From NCBI GenBank assembly GCA_035326705.1, contig DAOLES010000003.1, positions 248,001 through 312,000 on the forward strand: a stretch of DNA of 64,000 bases, written 5' to 3'. Below the pieces are notes generated by a model, which saw only the letters and a program-made list of their open reading frames with translations, was not told where the DNA came from and searched no databases. Of this stretch, positions 36,603 to 44,717 are shown one piece after another (the stretch's first letter is position 1; each line of letters begins with the position of its first letter). The position numbers and the translations under genes are program-made. This DNA comes from Oligoflexia bacterium. Its GTDB lineage: Bacteria; Bdellovibrionota_G; JALEGL01.

Positions 36603-37001
36603 AACTTAATCTCCTCAATAAAAACAAAGCTTATAAGCTCTTGATTTTATGTGTTTTTGCACAAGGCATGTCGCATTTGGGCAAAAATACGGCACTTTCA
36701 TGCTTTAGCCGTAAAAGCAGCAATTTATGTGCCAAACGTAAATACTTGATTTTATTAATGCTGTTTTTAGCTCTTGTAAACAAAAGTGAGCGCCAACTCA
36801 GCAAACCTAATATAATCAAGCACTTATTTTATGCAATTTTTAGGCAATTTGCACCTTTTTGCACACCACCGCAGCCATCTACCCGTGTAAAAAGGCTTCT
36901 AATGTATTTAATAATTATACAGCACCCATGCAGCTTTTATGAGCTTACAACAAGTGACAATAACAAGCTACCTTAAAAAGTTTTATCAAAATCCTTAATG
37001 T
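36603..37001 (-). other. Intergenic region between the two VWA lipoprotein genes
   Basis: About 400 bases with no convincing gene. It should contain the promoter for the gene starting at 36602. The exact palindrome AGCTTATAAGCT lies near 36629-36640. The open frames here on both strands lack ribosome-binding sites and have unusual composition. Confidence 0.4.
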
Positions 37002-38417
37002 TTAGTCACAAGACCCTGCACCTGTGTTTAAAGCATACTCAATGGTTACTTCTGTTCCTTGATTATGTGGAGATTTAATGGTCACCCGAGTAGGAGAGAG
37101 TTCAATGTATTTTGAATCTTCCAAAGTCACTCCATCTACTTTTACAACTGTTGTCCCTGGACAACGTGATTGTGTATCAAAAATATTAAGATAAGAAGCA
37201 TCTGATTTTAACTGCTCTGCTAAATTATTAAATGCTGCTGAAAAAGCGCTCTCATTGAAGTCTGTCGCATACTCCATAGGAATATGGTAGGCCCCACTGT
37301 CAGAAAAACGTTCTGACAAAGCCAACTCTGCATAGGCTGGAGATTCATAGGTATTCCAAGCATAACCCGATTGATCATAACCCACAGTTGCCCAGAAAAA
37401 TGGCAAAGTCCCAGCAAAGGCTCTTAAATCAGCTTCAACTGAATCAATTGTATCATTCATTTCCCAAGTATTGGTCACACTGTTGTATGTTGAAGATAAC
37501 ATTGCACCTACGGTGTCTCCAGCATACTCACGAGATGTATCCGAACCACAATCCGCATCAAAATTAAAATTACTGGTAATCTCATCCAAATCCCAATATT
37601 CCCAAGTGTATCGAGTATTGGGTTGGCTGATTGCAGATGGATCTACCGCATTTTGTGCTAAACTATAATCTTTTGGACACAGGGTATAATCTGTTTCATC
37701 CGACATACTCACCACAATAATTGTATGGTCATTGCCAAAACATTTGCCAGTATTAACAATAGGGTTAATCAATGATGGTGTTGTAAATAAAGTTTTAACT
37801 GAATTAACCATGGCTTCACCCGCACCCACCTTCTGAGACAAATTGTCATTTGCAGGTCTAAGGGCAAAGTTGGCTTTTACTGCATTAACAACGCCTTGCG
37901 TGGTAGCGTAATCATTTACTGATACACAAGCCTGATCTAAATTGTTGGGTGGCCAAATCTTCCCTGCAGGATCGTTCACCACCATACCATTGGATAAGGT
38001 AACTCTATTGGTAACTGTTTGTGTTCCATTGTTGTATCCAGAGTAAGGCGCATGGTTGGTAAAGCCTCCCGTTACAGCAAAATAGGTTTCAAATTCACTG
38101 GCAAATCGCTCAACCAAAGCTTTTATTCCTTTATCTGCAAGAAATTCTACTTCATCATCTAAAGATCCAGACGCATCCACTGTAATGAGGATCGTTGCTT
38201 TTTTGGCAATTTCTTGCAAGTTTTGCCAGGTGTCAATTACAGTAATACTCCCATCTGGGTTTTGGGTTTCATCTGTTAGATCTGCTTGTGAAGTACTGTT
38301 ACGGCTTAAAAAACCAAAGCTGGATGAATTTTCATTTAAACAACTCACCATGGCCATTGATAGAGCAACACATGTTCCCCCAAATACCAAACGTTTTATC
38401 CATTGATTGTATTTCAT
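37002..38417 (-). CDS. VWA-domain lipoprotein (paralogue 2)
   Basis: The 471-residue protein has a signal peptide with a regular lipobox (MVSC, Cys at about residue 26). The segment SFGFLSRNSTSQADL after the Cys parallels the first paralogue. The VWA metal site is DASGSLDDE near residue 80. The C-terminal domain (FDTQSRCPGTT, IKSPHNQGTEV) matches paralogue 1. AAAGGA precedes the ATG. Both genes lie on the same strand but are separated by about 400 bases, so each may have its own promoter. Confidence 0.82.
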   Translation of the reverse strand: MKYNQWIKRLVFGGTCVALSMAMVSCLNENSSSFGFLSRNSTSQADLTDETQNPDGSITVIDTWQNLQEIAKKATILITVDASGSLDDEVEFLADKGIKALVERFASEFETYFAVTGGFTNHAPYSGYNNGTQTVTNRVTLSNGMVVNDPAGKIWPPNNLDQACVSVNDYATTQGVVNAVKANFALRPANDNLSQKVGAGEAMVNSVKTLFTTPSLINPIVNTGKCFGNDHTIIVVSMSDETDYTLCPKDYSLAQNAVDPSAISQPNTRYTWEYWDLDEITSNFNFDADCGSDTSREYAGDTVGAMLSSTYNSVTNTWEMNDTIDSVEADLRAFAGTLPFFWATVGYDQSGYAWNTYESPAYAELALSERFSDSGAYHIPMEYATDFNESAFSAAFNNLAEQLKSDASYLNIFDTQSRCPGTTVVKVDGVTLEDSKYIELSPTRVTIKSPHNQGTEVTIEYALNTGAGSCD

Positions 38418-38592
38418 AATATAGTATTCCTTTATTGTTTAAGCGTATACCTGCAACGCATGATCTGCTTCCTCCTTTATCATTAATCTGACCAAATTTA
38501 AAATATTTTTAAACGGGCTTTTTCTCGGTCCTATTTCTCTGTATGTTATTGGTTTTCTTTGCCTATGAAAGGTTCAATGGCACAGATAGTGA

Positions 38593-39732
38593 CTAATTTT
38601 TTTGCGTTGTTTTTGGAGCTGAAAACATTTTTTTATCAATATCATAGCCCATTTCTAAGGCTTTATTAAAGAAACTGGGTAAAATACCTGTTGCTACGTG
38701 TTCATATTCAACTTGTTCTAGTTTGCTGTTTGTTGGTTTGTTTTGAGTTTTTTTATCTTGCTTAACGCGTAAGACATACAGGTCTTGAATATTGACTTCT
38801 GCCTGCTCTTTCATTCTTAACACTTCTGAAATAGCAATAATTTTTCTTTGTCCATTTTGTAAACGCGTGGTTTGAATAATGATATCTAAAGCTGAACAAA
38901 TTTGTCCTCGTATTGCCTGAATGGGCATATTAACATCTGACATCATAGCCAAAGTTTCTAAACGGCCTATAGCTCCTAAAGGTGAGTTGGCGTGAATGGT
39001 GGCCATAGAACCACCATGCCCAGTGTTTATGGCTTGAATTAAATCCATGCCTTCTGCTCCTCTCACTTCTCCAACCACAATTCTATCAGGTCGCATTCTT
39101 AAGGAAGCTTTAACCAAATCGCGCATGCTTACTGCTCCTTCTCCCTGACTGTCAGCAGCCTTTGTTTCTAGAGATAGCACATGCTCTTGTCTGAGTTGCA
39201 ACTCAGCAGCATCTTCAATCACAACAATTCTATCCTGTGGAGGAATGAGTGAGGACACAACATTAAGTAACGTTGTCTTACCTGAAGATGTACCTCCTGA
39301 CACAATAATATTTTTAGCCATTTGTACAACCAGGTTTAAAAACTTAGCCATATCAACATTCAAAGCACCTTTTTCTACCAATTGGCGCAAACTCATTTTT
39401 TCTTCTTGAAATTTTCTTATGGTTAAATAGGGTCCCGTCCTAGCACTGGGGGATAAAACCACATGCACCCGTGAACCATCCTCTAATCTTGCATCCATAA
39501 TTGGGGTTTGCTCATTGATAATTTTACCCACCATCTGACCAATTCTACGTATGGCGGCCATCAATTCATCTACATCTTTAAAGCGTGCTTGAGTTTTCAG
39601 TATTTTACCATGTCGCTCAATAAAAATATGCTCTGGTCCATTAACCATAATTTCAGCAATATCTGGATCTTCTAAAAATGCTTTGATGGGTCCTAAAAAA
39701 CTGGCCGTTGCTTCAGAAAAAAAATCTGACAT
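38593..39732 (-). CDS. cpaF: CpaF/TadA-type secretion ATPase
   Basis: The 379-residue protein is a secretion ATPase of the CpaF family: N-terminal domain with IAEIMVNGPEHIFIERHGK, then Walker A SGGTSSGKTTLLN (about residues 140-152), the Asp box EDAAELQL, Walker B-like RMRPDRIVVGEVRGAE and the His box TGHGGSMATIHAN. Such ATPases drive Tad pili or related secretion. No other tad/flp gene is nearby, so its partners must lie elsewhere. The Lys-rich tail beyond residue ~330 is an extra feature. Confidence 0.92.
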   Translation of the reverse strand: MSDFFSEATASFLGPIKAFLEDPDIAEIMVNGPEHIFIERHGKILKTQARFKDVDELMAAIRRIGQMVGKIINEQTPIMDARLEDGSRVHVVLSPSARTGPYLTIRKFQEEKMSLRQLVEKGALNVDMAKFLNLVVQMAKNIIVSGGTSSGKTTLLNVVSSLIPPQDRIVVIEDAAELQLRQEHVLSLETKAADSQGEGAVSMRDLVKASLRMRPDRIVVGEVRGAEGMDLIQAINTGHGGSMATIHANSPLGAIGRLETLAMMSDVNMPIQAIRGQICSALDIIIQTTRLQNGQRKIIAISEVLRMKEQAEVNIQDLYVLRVKQDKKTQNKPTNSKLEQVEYEHVATGILPSFFNKALEMGYDIDKKMFSAPKTTQKN

Positions 39733-39813
39733 AGGTTTTAGTGTAACATATTACTTAGAGTGGAAAGTACTATAAATTTATTTATGGTACTTTTCTTACT
39801 CAAGTTAGTTTGC

Positions 39814-39845
39814 GGGCGCAATATGTTATAACACATATTGCGCCC
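39814..39845 (+). promoter_or_regulatory. Long hairpin upstream of the coiled-coil lipoprotein gene
   Basis: GGGCGCAATATGT (39814-39826) and its exact complement (39833-39845) are separated by six bases. No T-run follows, so it is not a typical terminator for the plus strand. It could be a transcription-factor site or an RNA structure in the leader of the gene starting at 39916. Confidence 0.6.
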
Positions 39846-39915
39846 AGTAATAGTTTATTGAATGGAGAAGTCATTTTTAATTGATTATTCTTAAAGTTTG
39901 CGGCAGGTTTAAGTC

Positions 39916-40623
39916 ATGCGATATTTTATGTTTCTTATCTTAAGCTGTGGTTTATTGTCTTCATGCATGCTAAAAAGTCAACATGACGCCAGCATTGCAG
40001 AATACCAAAAACGTGCTGAAAACAGCCAAGAACTTCAACAAGAAAATACAACGCTAAAACAACAAGTGTCTGACTTAGAGTTACGCAACCAGGACCTTTC
40101 TACTTTAAACCAACAATTGGTCATAAAAAACAAACAACTGACAGAAAATCAATTCAATCAAAAAAATCAAAGTCTAGAAGAACTTAGGAAAAACCAACAA
40201 AGCAAACAAACCTACCTTGCTATTTATGACCAGTTGGTCAAAAAAATAAACCAAAGTAAGTTAATTTTAAATGATAGCTATGTAGGCATTAAAATCGAAC
40301 GCAATCAGTTATTTGCCAACACAAAACCCAACCTATCTTCCTCTGGCGAAAGCTTTTTACAACAGATTATCCAAGTTTTACCTAGCCAATTACGCTTCTC
40401 AATTGAAGTTGATTACCAAGATAAAGACCAAAACATTAAACGTGGTTTAGAAAAAACCTATGTTTCTCATCTTAGTTTAAAAGCTTTTGAAGCTGCGCTC
40501 ATCGCTCACTATTTTACCAAAGCCACCCCCATTGAGTCTCTTGCCGTCCAAACAACCGTGAGCTCAGCCATGATCAATAACACAGATGAAACTTTTATTC
40601 TTAAAATCAGCCAGATCCCTTAA
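39916..40623 (+). CDS. Coiled-coil lipoprotein with an OmpA/MotB-like C terminus
   Basis: The 235-residue protein has a signal peptide and lipobox (LLSSC, Cys at about residue 17). A coiled coil occupies about residues 30-100 (Gln/Leu heptads). The last ~110 residues (from LFANTKPNLSSSGESFLQQI) resemble the beginning of an OmpA/MotB-like peptidoglycan-binding domain, but the key binding residues are not clear, so this is tentative. It precedes rpsB. Confidence 0.75.
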   Translation: MRYFMFLILSCGLLSSCMLKSQHDASIAEYQKRAENSQELQQENTTLKQQVSDLELRNQDLSTLNQQLVIKNKQLTENQFNQKNQSLEELRKNQQSKQTYLAIYDQLVKKINQSKLILNDSYVGIKIERNQLFANTKPNLSSSGESFLQQIIQVLPSQLRFSIEVDYQDKDQNIKRGLEKTYVSHLSLKAFEAALIAHYFTKATPIESLAVQTTVSSAMINNTDETFILKISQIP

Positions 40624-40638
40624 ATCTTGGCTTTGCAC

Positions 40639-40667
40639 TTGACAAAGCTGTGTACATTCAATATATG
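40639..40667 (+). promoter_or_regulatory. Promoter of the rpsB operon
   Basis: TTGACA (40639-40644) and TATATG (40662-40667) are separated by 17 bases. A leader of about 150 bases follows before rpsB. Confidence 0.7.
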
Positions 40668-40761
40668 TCCGCACATTATGAATGACACACACCGTTTGCG
40701 AGTCATTGTTTAATAAAACATTACTCAGGCCTTAGGTGCCTTTTTAAAAGGTTATTGGGTC

Positions 40762-40784
40762 AAACATGTAAAAAAAACATGTTT
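40762..40784 (+). promoter_or_regulatory. Hairpin in the rpsB leader
   Basis: AAACATGT (40762-40769) pairs with ACATGTTT (40777-40784) around an A-rich loop, 40 bases before the rpsB start. Ribosomal protein leaders are often autoregulated; whether this is an S2-binding structure cannot be seen here. Confidence 0.4.
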
Positions 40785-40824
40785 CTAAAACGGTGGAGGA
40801 TTAACCTAAAACAAAGGAAGTGAT

Positions 40825-41745
40825 ATGTCTTTATCCGTTAAGGCCCTCTTAGAGGCAGGTGCGCATTACGGCCACCAAACCCGTCGTTGGAACCCAAAAA
40901 TGAAAGATTATATTTTTGGAGCACGCAATGGCATTTACATCATCAATTTAGAAAAAACCGCCACCCAATGGAAACAAGCTCGTAAAGCAATTTTAGATAC
41001 TGTTGCCAATGGTAAACATGTGATTTTTGTGGGTACCAAGCCACAAGCTCAAGAAATTATTCAAGAAGAAGCCACCCGTGCGGGTCAATATTTTGTCAAT
41101 CGCAGATGGTTGGGTGGTATGTTAACCAACTTTGAAACCATTAAAACCAGAATTAAGCGCATGGATGAAATCCAAGAAATTCAAGCGTCTAAAACACAAG
41201 TATTAAGCAAAAAAGATCGTGTTGATCTAGATAAAGAATATCAAAAGCTTGAAAAAAGTTTAAGTGGCATCCGTGAAATGAAAAAAACACCTGGCTTGAT
41301 GTTTGTTGTTGATCCAAAAAAAGAACACATTGCTATTAAAGAAGCCAATAACCTTAACATTCCGGTGATTGCAATCACTGACACAAATTGTGATCCAGCT
41401 GGCATTGATTATGTGGTTCCTTCTAATGACGATGCGTTAAAATCTATTCGTATCTTTTTAGAAGATGCTGCTAATGCATGTTTAGAAGGCAGTAAAAATC
41501 TTGAGAAAAACATTCAATCTTCAAGCGCAAAAAAAACTGAAGCTTCTACAAATACAGACGTAAAAAAAGAAACTACCCCAGTAGAACCTCTAAAAGCCAG
41601 TGCTCCTGCTAAGCAAGAGCCTACAAAAGAAGCTGCTGCAGATAAAAAGGAACCTGCAAAAAAAGCCAGTGCTAAAAAAACTACGGCAAAGAAAACAACT
41701 AAAAAAACAACTGCTAAAAAAACAACCAAAAAAGACGGAGAGTAA
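40825..41745 (+). CDS. rpsB: 30S ribosomal protein S2 with a long basic C-terminal tail
   Basis: S2 helps assemble the small ribosomal subunit. The core is standard: LLEAGAHYGHQTRRWNPKM, FVGTKPQAQEII, NRRWLGGMLTNFETIK and AITDTNCDP. After about residue 230 the protein gains a tail of roughly 75 residues rich in Lys, Ala and Thr, ending with AKKTT-type repeats, like histone H1 tails. Standard S2 lacks such a tail. AAAGGAAG lies five bases upstream of the ATG. tsf follows after four bases. Confidence 0.97.
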   Translation: MSLSVKALLEAGAHYGHQTRRWNPKMKDYIFGARNGIYIINLEKTATQWKQARKAILDTVANGKHVIFVGTKPQAQEIIQEEATRAGQYFVNRRWLGGMLTNFETIKTRIKRMDEIQEIQASKTQVLSKKDRVDLDKEYQKLEKSLSGIREMKKTPGLMFVVDPKKEHIAIKEANNLNIPVIAITDTNCDPAGIDYVVPSNDDALKSIRIFLEDAANACLEGSKNLEKNIQSSSAKKTEASTNTDVKKETTPVEPLKASAPAKQEPTKEAAADKKEPAKKASAKKTTAKKTTKKTTAKKTTKKDGE

Positions 41746-41749
41746 GACT

Positions 41750-42382
41750 ATGAGTATCAACATGGAACAAATCAAAAATCTTAGAGAAATGACAGGTGCA
41801 GGCATTGCGGATTGTAAAAAAGCTTTGTCTGAATCAGAGGGTTCTATTGATAAAGCTGTGGACTATCTACGTAAAAAAGGTTTAGCAACCGCTGCAAAAA
41901 AAGCTAACAGAGCAGCCAAAGAAGGCCAAATCACATCCTATATTCACGGTGCTGGCAATATTGGCGTTTTGGTTGAAATCAACTGTGAAACTGATTTTGT
42001 TGCTAGAACAGATGACTTTCAAGCTTTATGCAAAGATGTTGCAATGCATATCGCAGCCGCAGCGCCAAGCCATGTTAAACGTGAGGAAGTTCCTAACGAG
42101 TGGGTTGAGCGTGAGAAAGAAGTAGTTGCCACTCAAGCTAAAAACTCTGGCAAACCAGAGCAGTTTATTGAAAAAATCATCACTGGTCGTATGGATAAGT
42201 TTTTTGCTGAGACCTGTCTTTTAGAACAGAGCTTTGTTAAAGATCCAGAGGTCACCATCAATGAGTTGTTACAACAGTCTATTGCCAAAATGGGTGAGAA
42301 CATTACCATAGCTCGGTTTTCTCGCTTTGTTTTAGGTGAAACAGCAAAACCACAAACTGAAGAAGAAGAACAAGAATCTTAA
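41750..42382 (+). CDS. tsf: Elongation factor Ts (short form)
   Basis: EF-Ts recharges EF-Tu with GTP. The N-terminal UBA-like domain (LREMTGAGIADCKKALSES) and the core (EINCETDFVARTDDFQ, LLEQSFVKDPEVTI) are clear. At 210 residues it is the short form with a single core domain, seen also in Thermus and Myxococcus-like bacteria. GGAG lies nine bases before the ATG. The acidic C terminus (TEEEEQES) is unusual. Confidence 0.96.
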   Translation: MSINMEQIKNLREMTGAGIADCKKALSESEGSIDKAVDYLRKKGLATAAKKANRAAKEGQITSYIHGAGNIGVLVEINCETDFVARTDDFQALCKDVAMHIAAAAPSHVKREEVPNEWVEREKEVVATQAKNSGKPEQFIEKIITGRMDKFFAETCLLEQSFVKDPEVTINELLQQSIAKMGENITIARFSRFVLGETAKPQTEEEEQES

Positions 42383-42451
42383 TTGGTTTATTTTTAGGTA
42401 GAAATCACAAAACGAACAATGCGAGCATGTAATGTAACTATAGCGGAAAAG

Positions 42452-42531
42452 AGGTTTTATACCGAATTTTCGCAGAGTGGGATGAATTTGGCCAAGACCG
42501 CGTCTTGGCCAAAGAAGGTGGGACCTATCCC
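42452..42531 (-). repeat. Two-hairpin repeat element, family B copy 3
   Basis: This copy is in the opposite orientation. Its H1 pairs GGGA (42520-42523) with TCCC (42528-42531). H2 pairs TTTGGCCAAGAC (42487-42498) with its exact 12-base complement (42502-42513) around CGC. On the minus strand the tail reads TTCATCCC, then CTCTGCG and GGTATAAAACCTC, matching copies 1 and 4. It lies between tsf and pyrH, in a gene run that is usually tightly packed. Confidence 0.85.
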
Positions 42532-42605
42532 CCCTTGCTTGAAAATAGTTATTGATTCTTGTTCTTGTATTGACCAATTGTTTTTGCCAGCGTAGTCTCT
42601 TGCCA

Positions 42606-43325
42606 ATGAATCATCAATACAAAAGAGTGCTCTTAAAACTTAGCGGTGAAGCCTTATGCGATGAAAATGGCTATGGCATAAGTCCTTCTATTTTATCTCG
42701 TTTATCACAAGAAATAAAAGAAGTGATGTCTACTGGGGTTGAGTTAGCCATTGTTATTGGTGGCGGTAATATTTTTAGAGGCGTGGCTGGCGCATCTAAA
42801 GGCATGGATAGAGCTTCAGCTGATTATATGGGTATGCTAGCCACAACGATTAACGCACTTGCTCTACAAGATGCTTTAGAGGCGCAAAATGTAAAAACAA
42901 GAGTTTTAAGTGCTATTTCTATGCAACAAATTGCTGAACCCTATATTAGACGTAGAGCAACAAGACACTTAGAAAAAGGCCGTGTTGTTATTTTTGCAGC
43001 TGGGATTGGTAGCCCATTTTTTACAACCGATACAACTGCATCCTTAAGGGCTATGGAAATCAACGCCGATGTTATCTTAAAAGCAACGCGTGTAGATGGT
43101 GTGTTTGATAAAGATCCTTTAAAACACAGCGATGCAGAAAAATTTGATACCTTGAGCTACCTTGAGGTTTTACAAAAAGGTTTAAAGGTCATGGACTCAA
43201 CAGCGACCTCATTGTGCATGGACAATAAAATGCCAATTATTGTGTTTAATATGATGAAAGAAGGGAATATCCTAAAAGCCATCGCCGGTGAAGATATTGG
43301 AACAACTGTATCAAATGCAAGTTAA
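42606..43325 (+). CDS. pyrH: UMP kinase
   Basis: PyrH converts UMP to UDP, downstream of the pyrimidine operon at the left of the window. The amino-acid kinase motifs are clear: RVLLKLSGEAL, IVIGGGNIFRG, GRVVIFAAGIGSPFFTTDT and KATRVDGVFDKDP. I use the ATG at 42606; no strong ribosome-binding site precedes it. The gap of about 220 bases to tsf holds repeat B3. Confidence 0.96.
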   Translation: MNHQYKRVLLKLSGEALCDENGYGISPSILSRLSQEIKEVMSTGVELAIVIGGGNIFRGVAGASKGMDRASADYMGMLATTINALALQDALEAQNVKTRVLSAISMQQIAEPYIRRRATRHLEKGRVVIFAAGIGSPFFTTDTTASLRAMEINADVILKATRVDGVFDKDPLKHSDAEKFDTLSYLEVLQKGLKVMDSTATSLCMDNKMPIIVFNMMKEGNILKAIAGEDIGTTVSNAS

Positions 43326-43351
43326 GAGGAACAAGATATAAGGAGATTACA

Positions 43352-43906
43352 ATGCAACAATTGATTCAGCAACTCAATGAAAAGTGGGACAAAGCTATAT
43401 CTGCTTTTGAAAATGATTTAAGCAAAGTCAGAACTGGTCGCGCCAATCCTGGTATGCTTGATATTATTAAAGTGGATTACTACGGAACTCCCACCCCCAT
43501 TGCACAAATGGCTTCGATTACCGCCCCTGATGCTAAAACACTTGTGGTTCAACCTTGGGACCAAAGTGCCTTGGCCATGATAGAGAAATCCATTCAATCA
43601 TCCAACTTAGGCTTTACCCCGCAGAATGATGGTAAAATTATTCGTATCCCTATTCCTGCCTTAACAGAAGAGAGACGAAAAGAGTTTGTTAAATTGGTAG
43701 GAAAACATGCTGAAGATGCAAAAATTGCCATCAGAAACATTCGTCGCAATGGTATGGATGAACTGAAAAAAGCCGAAAAAGACAAAGAAATCTCAGAAGA
43801 TGAGCATAAACGCTTTCAAGTTGACATTCAGGAAAAAACGGACTCCAATATCAAAAAAATTGATACCTTGGCTGAGGTCAAATCAAAAGAAATTTTGGCC
43901 ATATAA
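43352..43906 (+). CDS. frr: Ribosome recycling factor
   Basis: RRF splits post-termination ribosomes with EF-G. The 184-residue length and motifs (LSKVRTGRANPGMLD, VDYYGTPTPIAQMA, IRIPIPALTEERRKEFVK, RNIRRNGMDELKK) are standard. AAGGAG lies six bases before the ATG. It follows pyrH after 26 bases. Confidence 0.97.
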   Translation: MQQLIQQLNEKWDKAISAFENDLSKVRTGRANPGMLDIIKVDYYGTPTPIAQMASITAPDAKTLVVQPWDQSALAMIEKSIQSSNLGFTPQNDGKIIRIPIPALTEERRKEFVKLVGKHAEDAKIAIRNIRRNGMDELKKAEKDKEISEDEHKRFQVDIQEKTDSNIKKIDTLAEVKSKEILAI

Positions 43907-43925
43907 TTTATGATACTTTTGCCTT

Positions 43926-44717
43926 ATGTGGCCTTTTAAAAAAAACTCTCTATCCAATAATGGTGAAACAGCACCTGATACAACGCACATTCAACACTTA
44001 GCTATCATTATGGATGGTAATGGTAGGTGGGCTAAAAAAAGAAGTCTGCCTAGAATTTTTGGCCACAGAAACAGTGTAGACACCACGGAGTCCATTATTG
44101 AAGCTTGTAGGTCGTTTAACATTCCCTACCTTACTTTGTATGCCTTTTCACAACAAAACTGGCAGCGTCCACAACAAGAGGTTAGTGGCCTTATGAACTT
44201 GTTGGAACAGTTTCTTAACAGCAAACTACAAAAAATGTTAGATAATGATATTGCCTTTAACACCATTGGTGACCAGCAGTTTTTACCTGAAAAAATTCAA
44301 ACTTTGATTGAAAAAACCAAGCAAAAAACTCAAGAAAAAGCTAAGAACATTAAAATGACTTTAACACTTGCTTTAAGCTACGGTGGAAGAGAAGAGATTA
44401 CGCGTGCGATTCAAAAATTGGGAAAAGATCTTCTTGAACAAAAAATTACTCTTAAGGATATTAACCAAAGCTGTATCGCAAGCTATTTGGATACGCATGA
44501 TTTACCTGACCCAGATCTTATTATAAGAACCAGCGGTGAATACAGGAGTTCTAATTTTTTACCTTGGCAAAGTACTTACAGTGAATACTATTTTACTCCC
44601 ACCCTGTGGCCGGATTTTTCGGTTGCAGAGCTGAAAAAAGCCATTGAAGCTTTTAATCAAAGAGAACGCAGATTTGGTGATAGCAAAGCTCATAAAACCC
44701 TGGAGGTTCAAGGATGA
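43926..44717 (+). CDS. uppS: Isoprenyl (undecaprenyl) diphosphate synthase
   Basis: UppS makes the C55 lipid carrier for peptidoglycan and other polymers. The catalytic segment HLAIIMDGNGRWAKKR (Asp near residue 32), FGHRNSVDT, YAFSQQNWQRP and the C-terminal DLIIRTSGEYRSSNFLPWQ are present. The last motif normally reads GExRxSNFLLWQ. It overlaps dxr by four bases; cdsA, which usually lies between them, is absent. Confidence 0.95.
   Translation: MWPFKKNSLSNNGETAPDTTHIQHLAIIMDGNGRWAKKRSLPRIFGHRNSVDTTESIIEACRSFNIPYLTLYAFSQQNWQRPQQEVSGLMNLLEQFLNSKLQKMLDNDIAFNTIGDQQFLPEKIQTLIEKTKQKTQEKAKNIKMTLTLALSYGGREEITRAIQKLGKDLLEQKITLKDINQSCIASYLDTHDLPDPDLIIRTSGEYRSSNFLPWQSTYSEYYFTPTLWPDFSVAELKKAIEAFNQRERRFGDSKAHKTLEVQG

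Noticed and set aside
36641..36976. 111-residue plus-strand frame between the VWA genes
   Set aside because: No ribosome-binding site, no recognisable domain and unusual composition; judged to be chance.
41600..41749. N-terminal extension of EF-Ts rich in Lys/Leu
   Set aside because: It is an out-of-frame reading of the rpsB tail; the ATG at 41750 has a proper ribosome-binding site.
41514..41805. Minus-strand reading frames over the rpsB tail
   Set aside because: They arise from the Lys/Ala/Thr low-complexity coding sequence on the plus strand; they have no ribosome-binding sites.
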